A DNA stretch of 64,000 bases from Pyropia haitanensis (lineage: Eukaryota; Rhodophyta; Bangiophyceae; Bangiales; Bangiaceae). The stretch lies in the NCBI GenBank assembly GCA_008729055.1, contig SDUX01000005.1, positions 3,309,062-3,373,061 on the forward strand, read 5' to 3'. Position 1 is the first letter of the stretch; each line of letters starts with the position of its first letter. The position numbers were made by a program, and so were the translations under genes. Below are positions 39,488-49,200 of the stretch, one piece after another. Below the pieces are notes generated by a model. It did not search any database. It was not told where the DNA came from and saw only the letters and a list, made by a program, of their open reading frames with translations.

Positions 39488-41092
39488 ATGGCAAGCAAGA
39501 AGGTGGCGGCGCCGCTGGGCGGCGTGGCCCTCCCGCTGCCCCACCCCACCGCCGACGGCGCCGCGTACGATGCCGAGGGCGGGCGGGCGGCCAAGGCGGC
39601 GGCGCAGCCCATGATGGAGGTGGACGGCGGCGGCGGCGGCGGCGGTGGCGCCGCCGCCGCGGGTGGCCCCCCCGCCGCCGCCGCGCCGCCGCTGGCGCCG
39701 CCGCCGCCGCCGCCCGCGGCGGCGGCGCTCGCCGCGGCGGCCGCGACGGACGTGCCGGCGGTCTTTCGTGCCGACGCGGCGGAGCGGTACACGCTGTTTC
39801 CCATCCGGCACCCGCGGATTTGGGAAATGTACAAGAAGCACGAGGTGCGTGTGGTGGGTGGGCGTGGCGGACGGCGGGGGGGGGGCGAAGGGGGGGGGGG
39901 GGGGGTGGGGGGGGGGGGGGGGGGGGAGGGCGCCACGGTGCTGCCTGGCCAGCGCGGCCGCACCGCGCGGCGGCGGCACGGTCTTGGCGAGGGTCGTGGG
40001 GGTTGGGGGGGGGGGGGGGTGCGGCTGTGCGTCGCCGTTCCGGTTCTGACACGCGGCGGTCTCTGTACCCAACGTCCTGTGCCTCCTTGTTTGACTTTTT
40101 TTTTTTTTTGTGGTGTGGTGGCTGCGCTCGTGTTGACCTGCGCCGCCGTCCCGCTTTTGCCTCGCTCCATCCTTTGCCCTCTTTTGCCCCCCCCCCCCCC
40201 GCTCCCCTCATCGACGCAGGCTTCGTTCTGGACGGCCGAGGAGGTGGACCTGTCGCACGACCTGCACCACTGGAACGGCCTGTCGGACCCCGAGCGGCAC
40301 TTTATCAAGCACGTCCTCGCCTTCTTCGCGTCGTCAGACGGGATTGTGCTGGAGAACCTGCTCTCCCGCTTCTCCGCCGACGTGCAGCTGCCCGAGGCGC
40401 GGTGCTTCTACTCGTTCCAGGGCGCGATGGAGAATGTGCACTCGGAGACCTACTCGCTCCTCATCGACACGTACATCAAGGACGCGGCGGAGAAGGACCT
40501 CCTCTTCCACGCCATTGAGCGGATCCCGGCGGTCAAGGACAAGGCGGACTGGGCGCTCCGGTGGATGGGCTCCACCGCCTCGTTTGCGGAGCGGCTCGTC
40601 GCGTTTGCGGCGGTGGAGGGCATCTTCTTCTCGGGCTCCTTTTGCGCCATCTTTTGGCTCAAGAAGCGGGGGCTGATGCCCGGCCTGACCTTCTCCAACG
40701 AGCTCATCTCACGGGACGAGGGCCTCCACTGCGACTTTGCGTGCCTCCTCTACTCGATGCTCCCCGAGCGGCTCCCCGCGCGTCGCGTCACGGCCATCAT
40801 CCGCGACGCGGTGGCGGCGGAGAAGGCGTTCCTCTGCGACGCGCTCAGCGTTGGCCTGATTGGCATGAACGTGGCGATGATGTCCCAGTACATTGAGTTT
40901 GTGGCGGACCGGCTGCTGCAGGCGCTCGGCTACGCCAAGTCGTACGGGGCGGCCAACCCGTTTGACTGGATGGAGATGATCTCCATGCAGGGCAAGACCA
41001 ACTTTTTTGAGAAGCGCGTCGGCGAGTACCAAAAGGCGGGCGTCACGGGCGACAAGGCGGACAACGTGTTTACGCTCGACGCGGACTTTTGA
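39488..41092 (+). CDS. ribonucleoside-diphosphate reductase small subunit (R2)
   Basis: Exons 39488-39844 and 40220-41092 give 409 residues. R2 holds the di-iron tyrosyl radical needed by R1 to make deoxyribonucleotides, acting in the cytosol/nucleus in S phase. Iron ligands and radical are all present: FWTAEEVD (Asp ~129), ENVHSETY (Glu ~190, His ~193, radical Tyr ~197), FAAVEGIFF (Glu ~252) and RDEGLH (Glu ~286, His ~289). The C-terminus ends NVFTLDADF, the conserved tail that docks into R1. The first ~85 residues are an unusual Ala/Gly/Pro-rich extension. Start ATG lies in CCATGG. Confidence 0.93.
   Translation: MASKKVAAPLGGVALPLPHPTADGAAYDAEGGRAAKAAAQPMMEVDGGGGGGGGAAAAGGPPAAAAPPLAPPPPPPAAAALAAAAATDVPAVFRADAAERYTLFPIRHPRIWEMYKKHEVRVVGGRGGRRGGGEGGGGGVGGGGGGEGATVLPGQRGRTARRRHGLGEGRGGWGGGGVRLCVAVPVLTRGGLCTQRPVPPCLTFFFFCGVVAALVLTCAAVPLLPRSILCPLLPPPPPLPSSTQASFWTAEEVDLSHDLHHWNGLSDPERHFIKHVLAFFASSDGIVLENLLSRFSADVQLPEARCFYSFQGAMENVHSETYSLLIDTYIKDAAEKDLLFHAIERIPAVKDKADWALRWMGSTASFAERLVAFAAVEGIFFSGSFCAIFWLKKRGLMPGLTFSNELISRDEGLHCDFACLLYSMLPERLPARRVTAIIRDAVAAEKAFLCDALSVGLIGMNVAMMSQYIEFVADRLLQALGYAKSYGAANPFDWMEMISMQGKTNFFEKRVGEYQKAGVTGDKADNVFTLDADF
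39845..40219 (+). other. intron of the R2 gene, rich in G homopolymers
   Basis: GTGCGT donor and GACGCAG acceptor, phase 0. Contains runs of 12-16 G and then a poly-T/poly-C tract. Its length (375 nt) is a multiple of 3 and it contains no in-frame stop, so unspliced RNA would remain translatable. Confidence 0.8.
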
Positions 41093-41481
41093 GCGGCCGC
41101 TGGGGGGGGGGGGGCGCCGCCCGCGCGAGCCGGCGGGTACTCGCCCTTCCTCCCCCGCCCCCGTTGCCCCTCCGCTCCGCTTGTCTCTGTCCCTGTTTTT
41201 TTTTTTTTTGGTGTGGCGGCCCCGCGGCTTGTACAGCACACTCGCGGGGTGGCCCGGCTGGCGTTTCCCCCCCCGTTTTCCCCTGTGGCGTGGGTGCTTT
41301 GGCAGCCGCGCTCACCTCTGTTGCGTGTCTACTTTGTGTGTCGGCTGTTGTTTTGTGTGTCGGCTGCTGTTTTGTGTGTTTGCGTGTAGTCTGCGTGTCC
41401 GGGTTGGTTTGGCCTAGGCCTGTTGCGTCGGTCAACTCTTGCTACGAGAACACGGTCATGGAGTAGTCTCTAGTCCCGCCG
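41093..41481. other. 3' region of R2 gene with a GT-rich repeat
   Basis: Includes a T run at 41197-41208 and about three copies of TGTTTTGTGTGTCGGCTG-type sequence at 41328-41385. No gene. Confidence 0.5.
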
Positions 41482-42194
41482 TCACGGCCGGCAGCGAGCC
41501 AACCCGCCGGCGATGGCTGCCGCCCCCCCCCCACGTACTCTCGGGGCCATGCGCCGCCAGACCACCCGCGCGGCGCGTTGCGCAGCGGCAGCGCCTTGCG
41601 CCCAACCCCCCCCCCCCCCCCCACTCATCCCCCCCCCCCCCCCGCGCCGTCGCCACCACCCGCGCGGTCGCCTCCCGCCGCTGGCGCACCCCCCCCAGCG
41701 CCCCCCCCCCCCCGCCACGCGGCGGGCCAGCTCCATCACGCGCGCCTCCCCCCCCCCCTCCTCCGCCGCCACCTCTGCCCGCGCCACCGCCCAGCCCGCC
41801 GCCCAGCGCAGGTCGTCGGCGGCGGCGGCCAGGCCCGCCGCGTGGCCCGCGGCGGTGAGGACGGCGGCGTGGGCGGCGGGCGGGATGGCCACGACCGGCC
41901 GCGGCGGGAGGAGGCGGCTGGCCGCGGCGGGCGCGTCGGCGGCGACGGCGGTGAGGTGGCGGGTGAGGGTGGTGAGGGTGGGCAGCAGGGGGGGGGGGGG
42001 GGGGGGGGGGTCCGTGGCATCGCCACGCGGGCGGTCGCCACCGCCACCGCCGCCGCCGCCGCCGCCGCGGCGGTCGCTGCGACGGGCCGCCGCCGTGGGC
42101 GGCGGGGCGGCGAGGTAGGCGGCGACGGCGGACAGCACGGTCGGGTGGCCGCCGGCAGGTGGTGGTGGGGGGGGCGCCGTAGTGGCCGGGACGT

Positions 42195-42231
<37 letters not shown>

Positions 42232-42282
42232 GGGTAGGCCCAGTGCCGCTGCCGCGGCGGCCCAGTCGGGGGCGGCGGCCAT
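41482..42282 (-). CDS. Ala-rich protein of unknown function
   Basis: ATG 42282 to 41482, 266 residues. Starts MAAAPDWAAAAAALGL, then poly-Pro and poly-Gly coded by homopolymers, then a less biased central part (VLSAVAAYL; LLPTLTTLTRHLTAVAADA; RPVVAIPPAAHAAVLTAAG; DDLRWAAGWAVARAEVAAEE) that looks like amphipathic helices. C-terminal third is Gly/Arg-rich. The poly-C runs could hide frame errors. No family recognised; coding status rests on the helical middle section. Confidence 0.4.
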
Positions 42283-42860
42283 TGGCGCCCGCGGGGTGGG
42301 GCGGCACGGCGGCACGGCGCGGTCGCGAGGTGGGGCCTCACCAGGGGGAGGGGGGTGGCGCGCAGAGCTGTTTGCGACTTTGGGGAGGTTGGAGGGGGGG
42401 GGGGGGGGGAGCACGTCGACGGCGACGCGGGGGCAACCCGGGGTCGTCCGCCACGGGCGGCAGTCGCGGGCGGGCGCAACGGGGCCAGCGGGACTGGTTT
42501 GGGAGGCCGCGGTGGTCGAGCCGCTTTGAACGTTTGAAGCGGCCACCCCCCCGCCTGGCCGCCCATGGCATGCCTGCGGCGGTCCCAGAGGCAACGGAAA
42601 AGCGTGTTCACCAACATACATTCCGCGTCGGATTTTGATACCCAGAATTACAAATCAGTGGAACGCGGCTTTGCCAAGATCCTTGCCGCGTGACCGGGAA
42701 TGAAGTCGCGATCTGGGGCGGTGCTTGCAATCACCGACTGGTCCACGCTCTTCTGTTGGCCACACCCCGCAGGCGGCGTTGCCGCCAGGCCGCCGCGGGC
42801 CGCCTCCCCCCCCCCCCCCCCTCCCCCAGAGCCCGCGGCGGTCAGGCCCCCCCCCCCCCC
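42283..42860. other. intergenic, promoter side of the Ala-rich gene
   Basis: Poly-G/C-rich; 42600-42760 is more balanced in composition. No gene seen. Confidence 0.4.
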
Positions 42861-43422
42861 TAAGGTTGTCAGTCGTTAAGAAAAGTCGTTAAACGAAAGT
42901 CGTTAAACGATCGTTATAACGATCGTTAAATCGTTAAGGTCCAGGGACGAAAACTCGTTAAAGTCGTTAATTCCCGGCGCATGTGTATTTACATGTCGGG
43001 CAGTGCAATTCTGGAGGACGGTGCCACATGCGCGCTCAGTCCAAGACTTGAGGGTCCGGATTGCTGACTTCGCGGCTGCCCTCCGCGCGCTCCTGCGACC
43101 AACGAGGCCACCGGCGCAGGCTGCACCACTACTCTTCCTTGTCGTCGCTTCTGGGCGCCTCTGAGCAGCTAGATGGACCTGTGGGCTGCCTTTTGCAAAA
43201 CTAGCGACCACGTGCTGGACGGCGATGGAAAGGCGACCAACTATTGGGTTGCCTTGTGCCGCGCCTGCGAGGCAGCCCACCAACAGTACCAGTACAATGT
43301 AAGTAGTTAACAAATACGTCGGTAAGGTGGGTCGTTAAAGTCGTTAAACGACATCGTTAAAGTCGTTAAACGATCGTTAACTCGGTAAGGTTTTTCTTAA
43401 CGATCGTTAAGTGCCATCCTTA
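42861..43422 (+). mobile_element. small hAT-like element with BED-type exon
   Basis: Ends read TAAGGTTGTCA at 42861 and, inverted, TAAGGATGGCA at 43422, a hAT-style terminal inverted repeat. Both edges lie in C runs, consistent with, but not proving, an 8-bp duplication of C. Inside each end are dense copies of TCGTTAAA/CGATCGTT (42868-42970 and 43330-43412), including the 18-bp palindrome CGATCGTTATAACGATCG at 42908-42925, like hAT subterminal repeats. The AT-richness contrasts sharply with its surroundings. The centre carries one transposase-like exon and no catalytic domain. Confidence 0.65.
43173..43298 (+). CDS. BED-finger-like first exon of a hAT transposase
   Basis: ATG 43173; 42 codons to a GTAAGT donor at 43299. 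MDLWAAFCKTSDHVLDGDGK and YWVALCRACEAAHQQYQ fit the start of a BED zinc finger (Trp/Phe, then C-x2-C with a later His). No downstream exon in the element, so it is probably a remnant of an autonomous parent. Confidence 0.45.
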
Positions 43423-44022
43423 CCCCCCCCCCCACCCCGTTGCCGTTGCGCGCCGCGCCCGGCGCGGCGGCGACAGCCGCGTCGCCGCGTCGCGCGCCGC
43501 GTCCCGGGGGGGTGGTGGCGGCCGCGCGGCCGGCCCGCCGTGCGCTGGCGCCGCGGCCGCCGCCCCCCCCTCCAGCCGTCGCCGCCGCCGCCGCCCGCAC
43601 GGGCGGCGGCCGCGCGCCGCGGCCGGCGGGTGCGCGGCGCGCCCGCCGTGACGTGCCCGTCCCGGCGGCCGGCGCGCGCCCGCCGCCGCGTCGCCGCTCC
43701 AAACGGCGCCGCGCCGCTCGCCGCGTCGTCGTCGGGTGCGGCCGCCACGCCGCCGCCGCCGCCGCCGCCGCCGCGCCGCTGGGACCGCCGCCGCCGCCCG
43801 CTCCTCCGCCCCCCGCCCGTCCGCCGCCCGTTGCGGGCCAGACGCCGCGACGCGCCGGCGCTCTCCCCACCGGGCGCCCTCCACCCACCCACGCGGGTGG
43901 CCGACGGCGGTCTCTTTCCATTGCGCATCCCCCCTCTTCCCCTCCTCCGCTTTCCCCCCCCCCCCCCCCGGTGAGGAGAAACACCCCTGTCCCTTCCCGT
44001 GCTCCCTCCCCCCCCCCCCACC
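43423..44022. other. GC-rich upstream region of PI-PLC gene
   Basis: GCC/CGC-rich with large compositional frames on both strands. 43940-44022 is C/T-rich and ends in CCACCATGG. No separate gene supported. Confidence 0.4.
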
Positions 44023-45558
44023 ATGGCGGCGGGTGAGCAGACCCGCCGGCGGGTGGTGGCGCCAGCCGCTGCCGCCGCGGCCGTGTGGCTGCTGACCGCC
44101 GTGGCGGCGTCAGCGTCGGCGGCGGCAGCGGCGGCGGCGGCGGCGGGGACCCCCCCGGCGGCGTCGTGGATGGCGGCGTACCCCACCCGGCGGCTCGCCG
44201 ACCTGGCCCTCCCCGCGTCGCACCACTCGGCGGCCTACGCGGCGCCGCGGCTCCCCCCCGCGGACCCCCTGGGCAGCCTCTTTGGCGGCAACCGGTCGGC
44301 CCGCCGCGACGCGGCGGCCGACATCCTCGAAGCCGCCGGCGTGGCGGTTGGCCAAGCGTGGGCGCTCACGCAGGCCGCGACGGTGCGCGCGCAGCTGGCC
44401 GCGGGGGTGCGCTTCCTGGACCTCCGCCTCCGTGACCGGGCGGGCACCGTCTGGACCGCCCACCGCTGGTACCTGGTGCCCCTGGCGGTGGTCGTCGCGG
44501 ACGTGGCCGCGTTTGTCGCGGCACACCCGTCCGAGGTGGTGGTCGTCAAGCTCCGCCGCGACTGGGACAACCGGCCGGCAGACGAGGTGCGGGCGGCCGC
44601 GCTGGCGGCCGCGCTGTCCCCGCTGGCGCGGTACGTGGTGCCCCCCGCGGACCGGGACGTGCCGGTCGGTACGCTCGCCGCGGCGGGCAAGCGGGTGGTG
44701 CTGCTAAAGGGCAACGAGGACCCCGTCCTCGTGTCGCCCCTGCCGGCCGGCACGTGGACCGGCGCGTACGCGACGCGCTGGTTCAACGTCCCCTGGGGGG
44801 GACAGCTCTGCGCCGCGCTGGGCGCGCCCAACGCGTCGGCGTGGACGGTGGCGGGGGCGCTCAACATGCACCAGCCGCTGCTGACGCCGTCGCTCGACAC
44901 GATCCTTGACGCGACGGTGGCGGGGCTGCTCGACCGCGGCTCGCGGGTCGTCGCGGCGCCGCACCGGACCCTCCGCGAGGCGGCGGCGGCGGCCAACCGG
45001 GACGTGGTGCTGCCGTGGCTCGCCTCCCTCCCCGCCCCGTGGGCGGGCGTCGTCGCCACCGACCTGTCCACGTCGCCCGCCGTCGTCGCCGCCATCCTCC
45101 GCCTCAACGACGCGTCGCGGCCGCGGGCGGCGGCGGCCTCGTTCCGCTGCGACGGCGCCTCGTGTGGCGCGTCGGCCCACTGCCCGCCGTCAGCGGCGGC
45201 GTGCGACACGCGGCCGACGGCCCGCGGCGGGCGGCGGTGGCGGTGTTGGCCGGCCGGCCCGCTGGGCGCGCCCTGCGCTCGTGGTGGCGACTGTGGCAGC
45301 GGCGTGTGCTACACGCTCCGCCGGCGGTGCGTGTGCCGCGTGTGTCGGGCGGCGGGGTGTGGGGGGTGCGGGCCCGCCGAGGTGTGTGAGCCCCAGCCGG
45401 TGGTGGGGAATGGGTGCAAGCGCGCGCCCGCCGTGGCGGGAAGCGTCCGCCGCGGCGGCAAGTGCCGCCGCGGCCGCGAGTGTGCCGACGGGTGCTGCGC
45501 GGTCGGCTTGCGCGGGCGCGCGTGTGCGCGCAAGGCGTGGTATCGGCTGTGCGTGTGA
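44023..45558 (+). CDS. secreted PI-PLC X-domain protein with Cys-rich tail
   Basis: Single exon, 511 residues, ATG 44023 in a strong CCACCATGG context. A hydrophobic Ala/Leu/Val segment at ~12-42 is a probable signal peptide. The X-domain-like fold shows LALPASHHSA (first catalytic His ~67-68), RFLDLRLRD, TVWTAHRWY (second His ~147) and VVVVKLRRDW, as in bacterial PI-PLC and eukaryotic PLCXD proteins; there are no PH, EF-hand, Y or C2 domains. Residues ~380-511 contain about 30 cysteines in CxxxC and CC patterns, resembling disulfide-rich extracellular modules. It likely cleaves phosphoinositides or GPI-type lipids outside the cell or in the secretory pathway. Confidence 0.75.
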   Translation: MAAGEQTRRRVVAPAAAAAAVWLLTAVAASASAAAAAAAAAGTPPAASWMAAYPTRRLADLALPASHHSAAYAAPRLPPADPLGSLFGGNRSARRDAAADILEAAGVAVGQAWALTQAATVRAQLAAGVRFLDLRLRDRAGTVWTAHRWYLVPLAVVVADVAAFVAAHPSEVVVVKLRRDWDNRPADEVRAAALAAALSPLARYVVPPADRDVPVGTLAAAGKRVVLLKGNEDPVLVSPLPAGTWTGAYATRWFNVPWGGQLCAALGAPNASAWTVAGALNMHQPLLTPSLDTILDATVAGLLDRGSRVVAAPHRTLREAAAAANRDVVLPWLASLPAPWAGVVATDLSTSPAVVAAILRLNDASRPRAAAASFRCDGASCGASAHCPPSAAACDTRPTARGGRRWRCWPAGPLGAPCARGGDCGSGVCYTLRRRCVCRVCRAAGCGGCGPAEVCEPQPVVGNGCKRAPAVAGSVRRGGKCRRGRECADGCCAVGLRGRACARKAWYRLCV

Positions 45559-46253
45559 GGGGGGAGCGGTGGCGGGAGTGGCGGAGGGGTGGCGGGCGTG
45601 GGGGAGGGGGGGTGGTACGGTGCGGACCACATATCGAGAGTAGCTCGCCCTTGCAGACCCGCTGATGCGCTCTCGCCGGGAGGGGTGCGGGGGCGGAGCT
45701 CTGGCGGGGTCGCGGGGGAACCGCCAGAAGTCTGGACGGCGGCCCCCAGCTGACTAGATTTTCAGCCTTGTGCGGTGCGTGGGGAGAGGGCCCCGCCCCT
45801 GTCATCATCATCGTTATCGGGTGGCCCGGCGCAGGGAGTCGTCGCCCCTGATGGGAGGACCAAACAGTCCCCCGCACTGCGCGGACCCGCCGACGTCCGC
45901 CCCCCCCCGCGGCGCGGCACCGCCGACCAGCTAGCCGCCGTGCATCCGCGGGGGTGCACCCCTAGTTGAGCCGCTCTGCTCGCCCCGCGTGGCCGCCGCC
46001 ACGATCGGCGGCCGTGTTGCGGGCGGCGGGAGGGACCCGCGGCGACTCCACCTTCCCATCCCTCTGTGGTGGCACCCTCCATTTGTTGACCTGCCGCTTC
46101 CAAGGGCGGGAAGGGGGAGTGGGGCGGGGGCGGAGGTGGGGGTCTGGCACGCGCCCCAACGGCCGCCGCGGGCAGGGCCGCCGCGGGAACTTTGACACAG
46201 ACAACACACACAAGCAACAAGAAAAAGGGCTGCTCCCCTGCAACCCTCTGCCA
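45559..46253. other. convergent intergenic region
   Basis: Between the 3' ends of PI-PLC (+) and the SAC gene (-). More balanced composition, no gene; an Arg/Pro-rich minus-strand frame is compositional. Confidence 0.45.
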
Positions 46254-49200
46254 TTAAAAGAAAGGGAGGGCGGGCAACAACACCCAGGGGGCCCCCCGGG
46301 CGGCGGCGGGACCCCCCTCAAATATCGATGAGGGTGCCCTCGGCGACGCCACCTCCCCCCCCCCCTTCTGGCGGGTCCTCCCGCTTGCCCCCCCCCCCCC
46401 CACCCCTCCCGCTACACCCGCCGGCCGCGCGAGCCGCCCCTCCCCCGCCAGTGGCGGCGCACCCCCCCGCGGTGGGGACGGCGTGAGCAGGCCGCCACCC
46501 CAAAAGTCTTCGGCACTCGCCACGGCCGGCGGGCGCCCGCCCGCGGTGGCACCGCCATTACGCCGCGGCGGCCCGTCGCCGCCCAGCTGGATGAGCACGC
46601 CCTCCCCGGCAGCGATGGGCGGCACGTCGGGCGCGGCCGCTCTGCTGCCGAGCGGCGATGGCGGCAGGCTGTGGACGCGCGCCAGGCGGCTGCCCGCCGC
46701 CGACCGCCCCGTCGCCGTGCCCGGCGCCGTGCCCGCGGCGGCGGCCGCCGCCGCCGCCGCCGCAGCCGCCGCAGCCGCGGCCGACCGTGCCGTTGCGGGT
46801 GGCGGCGGCGGCGACGGGGAGGGGCTCGACCGCGTCAGCGACGGCGGCGCGCTCGACCGGCGGGCAGGCACAGGGGGCGCCCCGCGCCGGCCGCCACCGC
46901 CACCGCCGCCGCCATCCCTGTCGCCACCGCCGTGGGGGGCCTCGAGACCCACTGTAGAGCCACCCCACCCGCGCGCGCTGGCGCCCCCCGCGCCTCCCCG
47001 TGCCGACGACGGGGACGCCGCCGGTGGCAGCAGCGGTGGCCGCCGCGGCGCCGCCTCCCGCGCCACCGCCGGCCGCCCCGCGCCGCCGCTGCCGCCGACG
47101 CCCGCTGGCGGCTCGACGCCGACCGCGGACACGGCCGACGGCGGGGACGGTAGGGACGCCTCCATGCCGGCCCACCCCGGCGTCCGTGATGGAGACGACT
47201 GCCGGCGGCCCGCGGCGGGCAACGACGCCGGCCGTGGGCCGGCCGGCGGTGCCGCCGGCGGCAGCGTCGACGCGAGCCCGGACGGTGGCTCGGCAAACGC
47301 GTCGGCCACGTCCGCGCCGGCGGGGCGGCCAGCGCCAACGAGGCCGCCCAGGGCGCCTGCCACGCCGCCACCGCCGCCGACGCCGCCGCCAACGCCGCCG
47401 CCACCGCCGCCGCCGCCGCTGCCGCCACCACCGCCAAAGTAGCTCGACAGGCGGCCGACCAGGTTCTTAACCTTGCGTTGGGAGCCCTTGCGAAGCATCC
47501 GGTCCGTAAAGTCGCCGCCGCCGCCGCCTTCATCGCCGCTACCGCCGCCCCCAAGCCCACCCATCCCCCCCCCCGCATCGCGCCCCCCCCCCCCCCACCC
47601 GCCCCCGCCCCCTACAGAGGGCACCCCATTGATGGCGCCATTGGTGTAGGCTGCCGTCGCTGCCGTCACGGCGCGCATGTGGTCACGCGCCGCGGAGTCC
47701 GCGTCGGCGCCCCCCCCGCCCGCGTCCACGACAGCGGCAGTGGTGCGGGGTAGACGCAGGGACGGCGCCGACAGGGACGCCACCCCCCGCAAAACGCCCG
47801 TGGCGATCCCCCCCAGGCGCAGGGGCACGGCAAACGGCCCCGGCGTCAGGGGTAACGCAAACGCCCCGACCGGCACGTCAGCGGTCAGGGGGGTGGCCAC
47901 CCGCACGTAGCCCAGGAGGGAAGTGGATGCAAGGACAGCCTCGTCCGACGGCAGCAGCCGCACGTGCAGGCGGTCCCGGTACACCCACGTGCCTGCCGCA
48001 ACGCCGGCACCAGCGCCTTGCGCGGAGGGGCTCCCAATGCCGGTGCCGCCATCGCCGGCGGCCGATGGGTCATCACCGCCACCCACTCCCGCCCCAGCCC
48101 CCATCGCGGACGACCGGTGGGCCACCCGCGTGGCCACCGCAGCGTCTAGACACAGGTCGCCCGTGACGGCCACGTACGTTGCAACGTTTCCGCCTACGTC
48201 AACGCCGGGCGGCAGGCGAGACACCCCCGCAACAAGCCCGTCTAGTGTCAGCACTGCCGCCCGCGGGGAGGCAGGCACGGCCGGCGGGGGCCGGCCCGAC
48301 AGGGCTTCGTCCACCAGCGCCAGCGCAGCGCCGCCGTCGGCCGACACCCCACCGCGGGAGAAGCGCCGAGCAAACGAGGATGGTCCGAGGCGGCCCACCG
48401 CGCGCGCGTGCACGGACGTGTTACGAATAACCGACAACCCGCCGGGTGTCGTGTACGCTTCAGAGCCGTCGGTCAGCCGCGACCAGCGGCGGCCGTGCGG
48501 GTCCTCCGCAGCCGCCGGTCGCCGCCAGGGCATTGAGCCGAGGTCGCCCGCCACGTAGACAGCGTCAAAGGCGGTGGTGACGTCCGCCACTGGCCGGGAA
48601 CCCAGCCGCAAGCCAGTCAGAGCGGTGTAGAGGTCCGACGCGCCGCCCACAGTGACGGCGACAAACGCAACCGTCGTGCCGGCAACGGTGAACGCGGCGG
48701 CAAAGGCCCCACCGCCTCGGTCAGACAACCCAAACCCGCCGCCGCAACCGCCGCCTCCTCCCGCATCGGCACCACCGCCGACGCCGCCGCGGCGCTCGCC
48801 TGCCGACACCGGCATGGGCAACCCCGACGATGGCGACGCTGACAAGGGCGACGGTTCGCCGACAGTGGACATGGCCAGCCCGCCTCCCCCCCCCGCCCCC
48901 TCGCCACGATAGGAGCGGGGGTCCGCGCCCCCACCCTGCTCCACCACAGACTGCGTCACGCCCATGATGGTGCCCGCAATTCCGCGAGTGGCAAGCACCG
49001 CCAGCGCAGGCCCCCCCCCGCGGACCCCCCCCGCAGCGATCAGCACGTAGGCGCTGCCCGCCACATCCAGCGGCACCGCCGCCAAGCCGTGGCCACGGCC
49101 TGCGGGGCCTACGCGGGGGACGACAATGGCCACCACCTCCTCCTCAGGGGCGGCAGCCGTCCCATCTCCCCGCGGCGGCACGTCGAGCCCCCAGTCTGCT

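Noticed and set aside
37993..40518. 841-codon plus-strand ORF across the CysRS/R2 interval
   Set aside because: Arg/Pro/Gly-rich compositional frame antisense to CysRS and out of frame with R2.
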